Source: Agapetus fuscipes
Taxonomy: Eukaryota > Arthropoda > Insecta > Trichoptera > Glossosomatidae
Length of the DNA stretch: 64,000 nucleotides
Reading direction: 5' to 3'
Assembly (NCBI GenBank): GCA_951799405.1
Contig: OX637361.1
Span: 8,269,156-8,333,155 of the forward strand
The position numbers and the translations under genes were made by a program. Shown in pieces: positions 63,974 to 64,000 of this stretch. The stretch's first letter is position 1. The number at the start of each line of letters is the position of its first letter. A model generated the notes under the pieces. That model did not search any database, was not told where the DNA came from, and was given only the letters and a program-made list of their open reading frames with translations.

Positions 63974-64000
63974 CTGAAATTATAAAAATCACATTAGAAG

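Larger units (their letters stand above)
58930..64000. mobile_element. Autonomous PIF/Harbinger element, left end to window edge
   Basis: The left terminus is GGGCCGGTCTTATAAACGTC at 58930, preceded by TTA (58927-58929), the duplication typical of Harbinger. It carries a transposase (+) and a Myb/SANT-like gene (-), convergently arranged as in other Harbinger elements. The right end is not in the window. The interior between the two genes holds an R1 copy, nested hAT MITEs, a LINE remnant and, inside the Myb gene intron, a SINE and another R1. So the element is not very recent. Confidence 0.8.

Noticed and set aside
1..64000. CRISPR arrays, operons, bacterial elements
   Set aside because: None seen. 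The genes are spliced and eukaryotic, and the direct repeats do not have spacer structure.

Overview
The window looks like a stretch of an AT-rich, intron-rich arthropod genome, most likely an insect. The evidence is spliced animal genes with GT-AG introns, dense nested DNA transposon remnants, several non-LTR retrotransposon types, a Penelope-like fragment and tRNA-derived SINEs. I cannot name the species. Most of the 64 kb is transposon-derived, and the host exons are small GC-richer islands.

Host genes, left to right. (1) 5460-6836 (-): an intronless SLC41/MgtE-type magnesium transporter. (2) 18810-41784 (+): a complete polypeptide N-acetylgalactosaminyltransferase of the GALNT1/13 type. 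It has eleven exon positions, and one position is present as two homologous 181-nt alternatives (34271-34451 and 38345-38525). The gene starts mucin-type O-glycosylation in the Golgi. (3) 52646-53927 (-): ribosomal protein L37a in three exons, with the start codon alone at the end of exon 1. (4) 55580-58148 (+) and onward past the window: the first three exons (mitochondrial presequence plus first lipoyl domain) of the pyruvate dehydrogenase E2 subunit. The last two genes are divergently arranged about 1.65 kb apart.

Mobile DNA. A 9.6-kb near-perfect palindrome (7715-17327) has two 3,007-bp arms with tandem subrepeats and a loop filled with LINE fragments, and it resembles a giant foldback element. 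A degenerate relative lies at 29820-30480. Two smaller perfect or near-perfect palindromes (12973-13255 and 49864-50142) each carry a hammerhead-ribozyme-like motif on both strands, and more such motifs lie at about 25.35 and 58.2 kb. A jockey-type LINE (41882-43750, -) interrupts the space after the GALNT gene. An autonomous PIF/Harbinger element begins at 58930 inside an E2 intron, carries an intact transposase and a spliced Myb/SANT-like partner gene, and runs off the window. Five short hAT-type elements have flanking 8-bp duplications that can be read directly (four exact, one matching at 6 of 8 positions). There is one Harbinger MITE with TTA duplications, a solo LTR inside a SINE, a two-headed modular SINE family, and an unclassified 240-bp repeat (called R1 here) present about 18 times.

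The strongest candidates for something new are the pair of mutually exclusive GALNT exons that swap the flexible catalytic loop, the hammerhead-like palindromes, the modular dimeric SINEs, and the intact Harbinger gene pair surrounded by decayed nested insertions.
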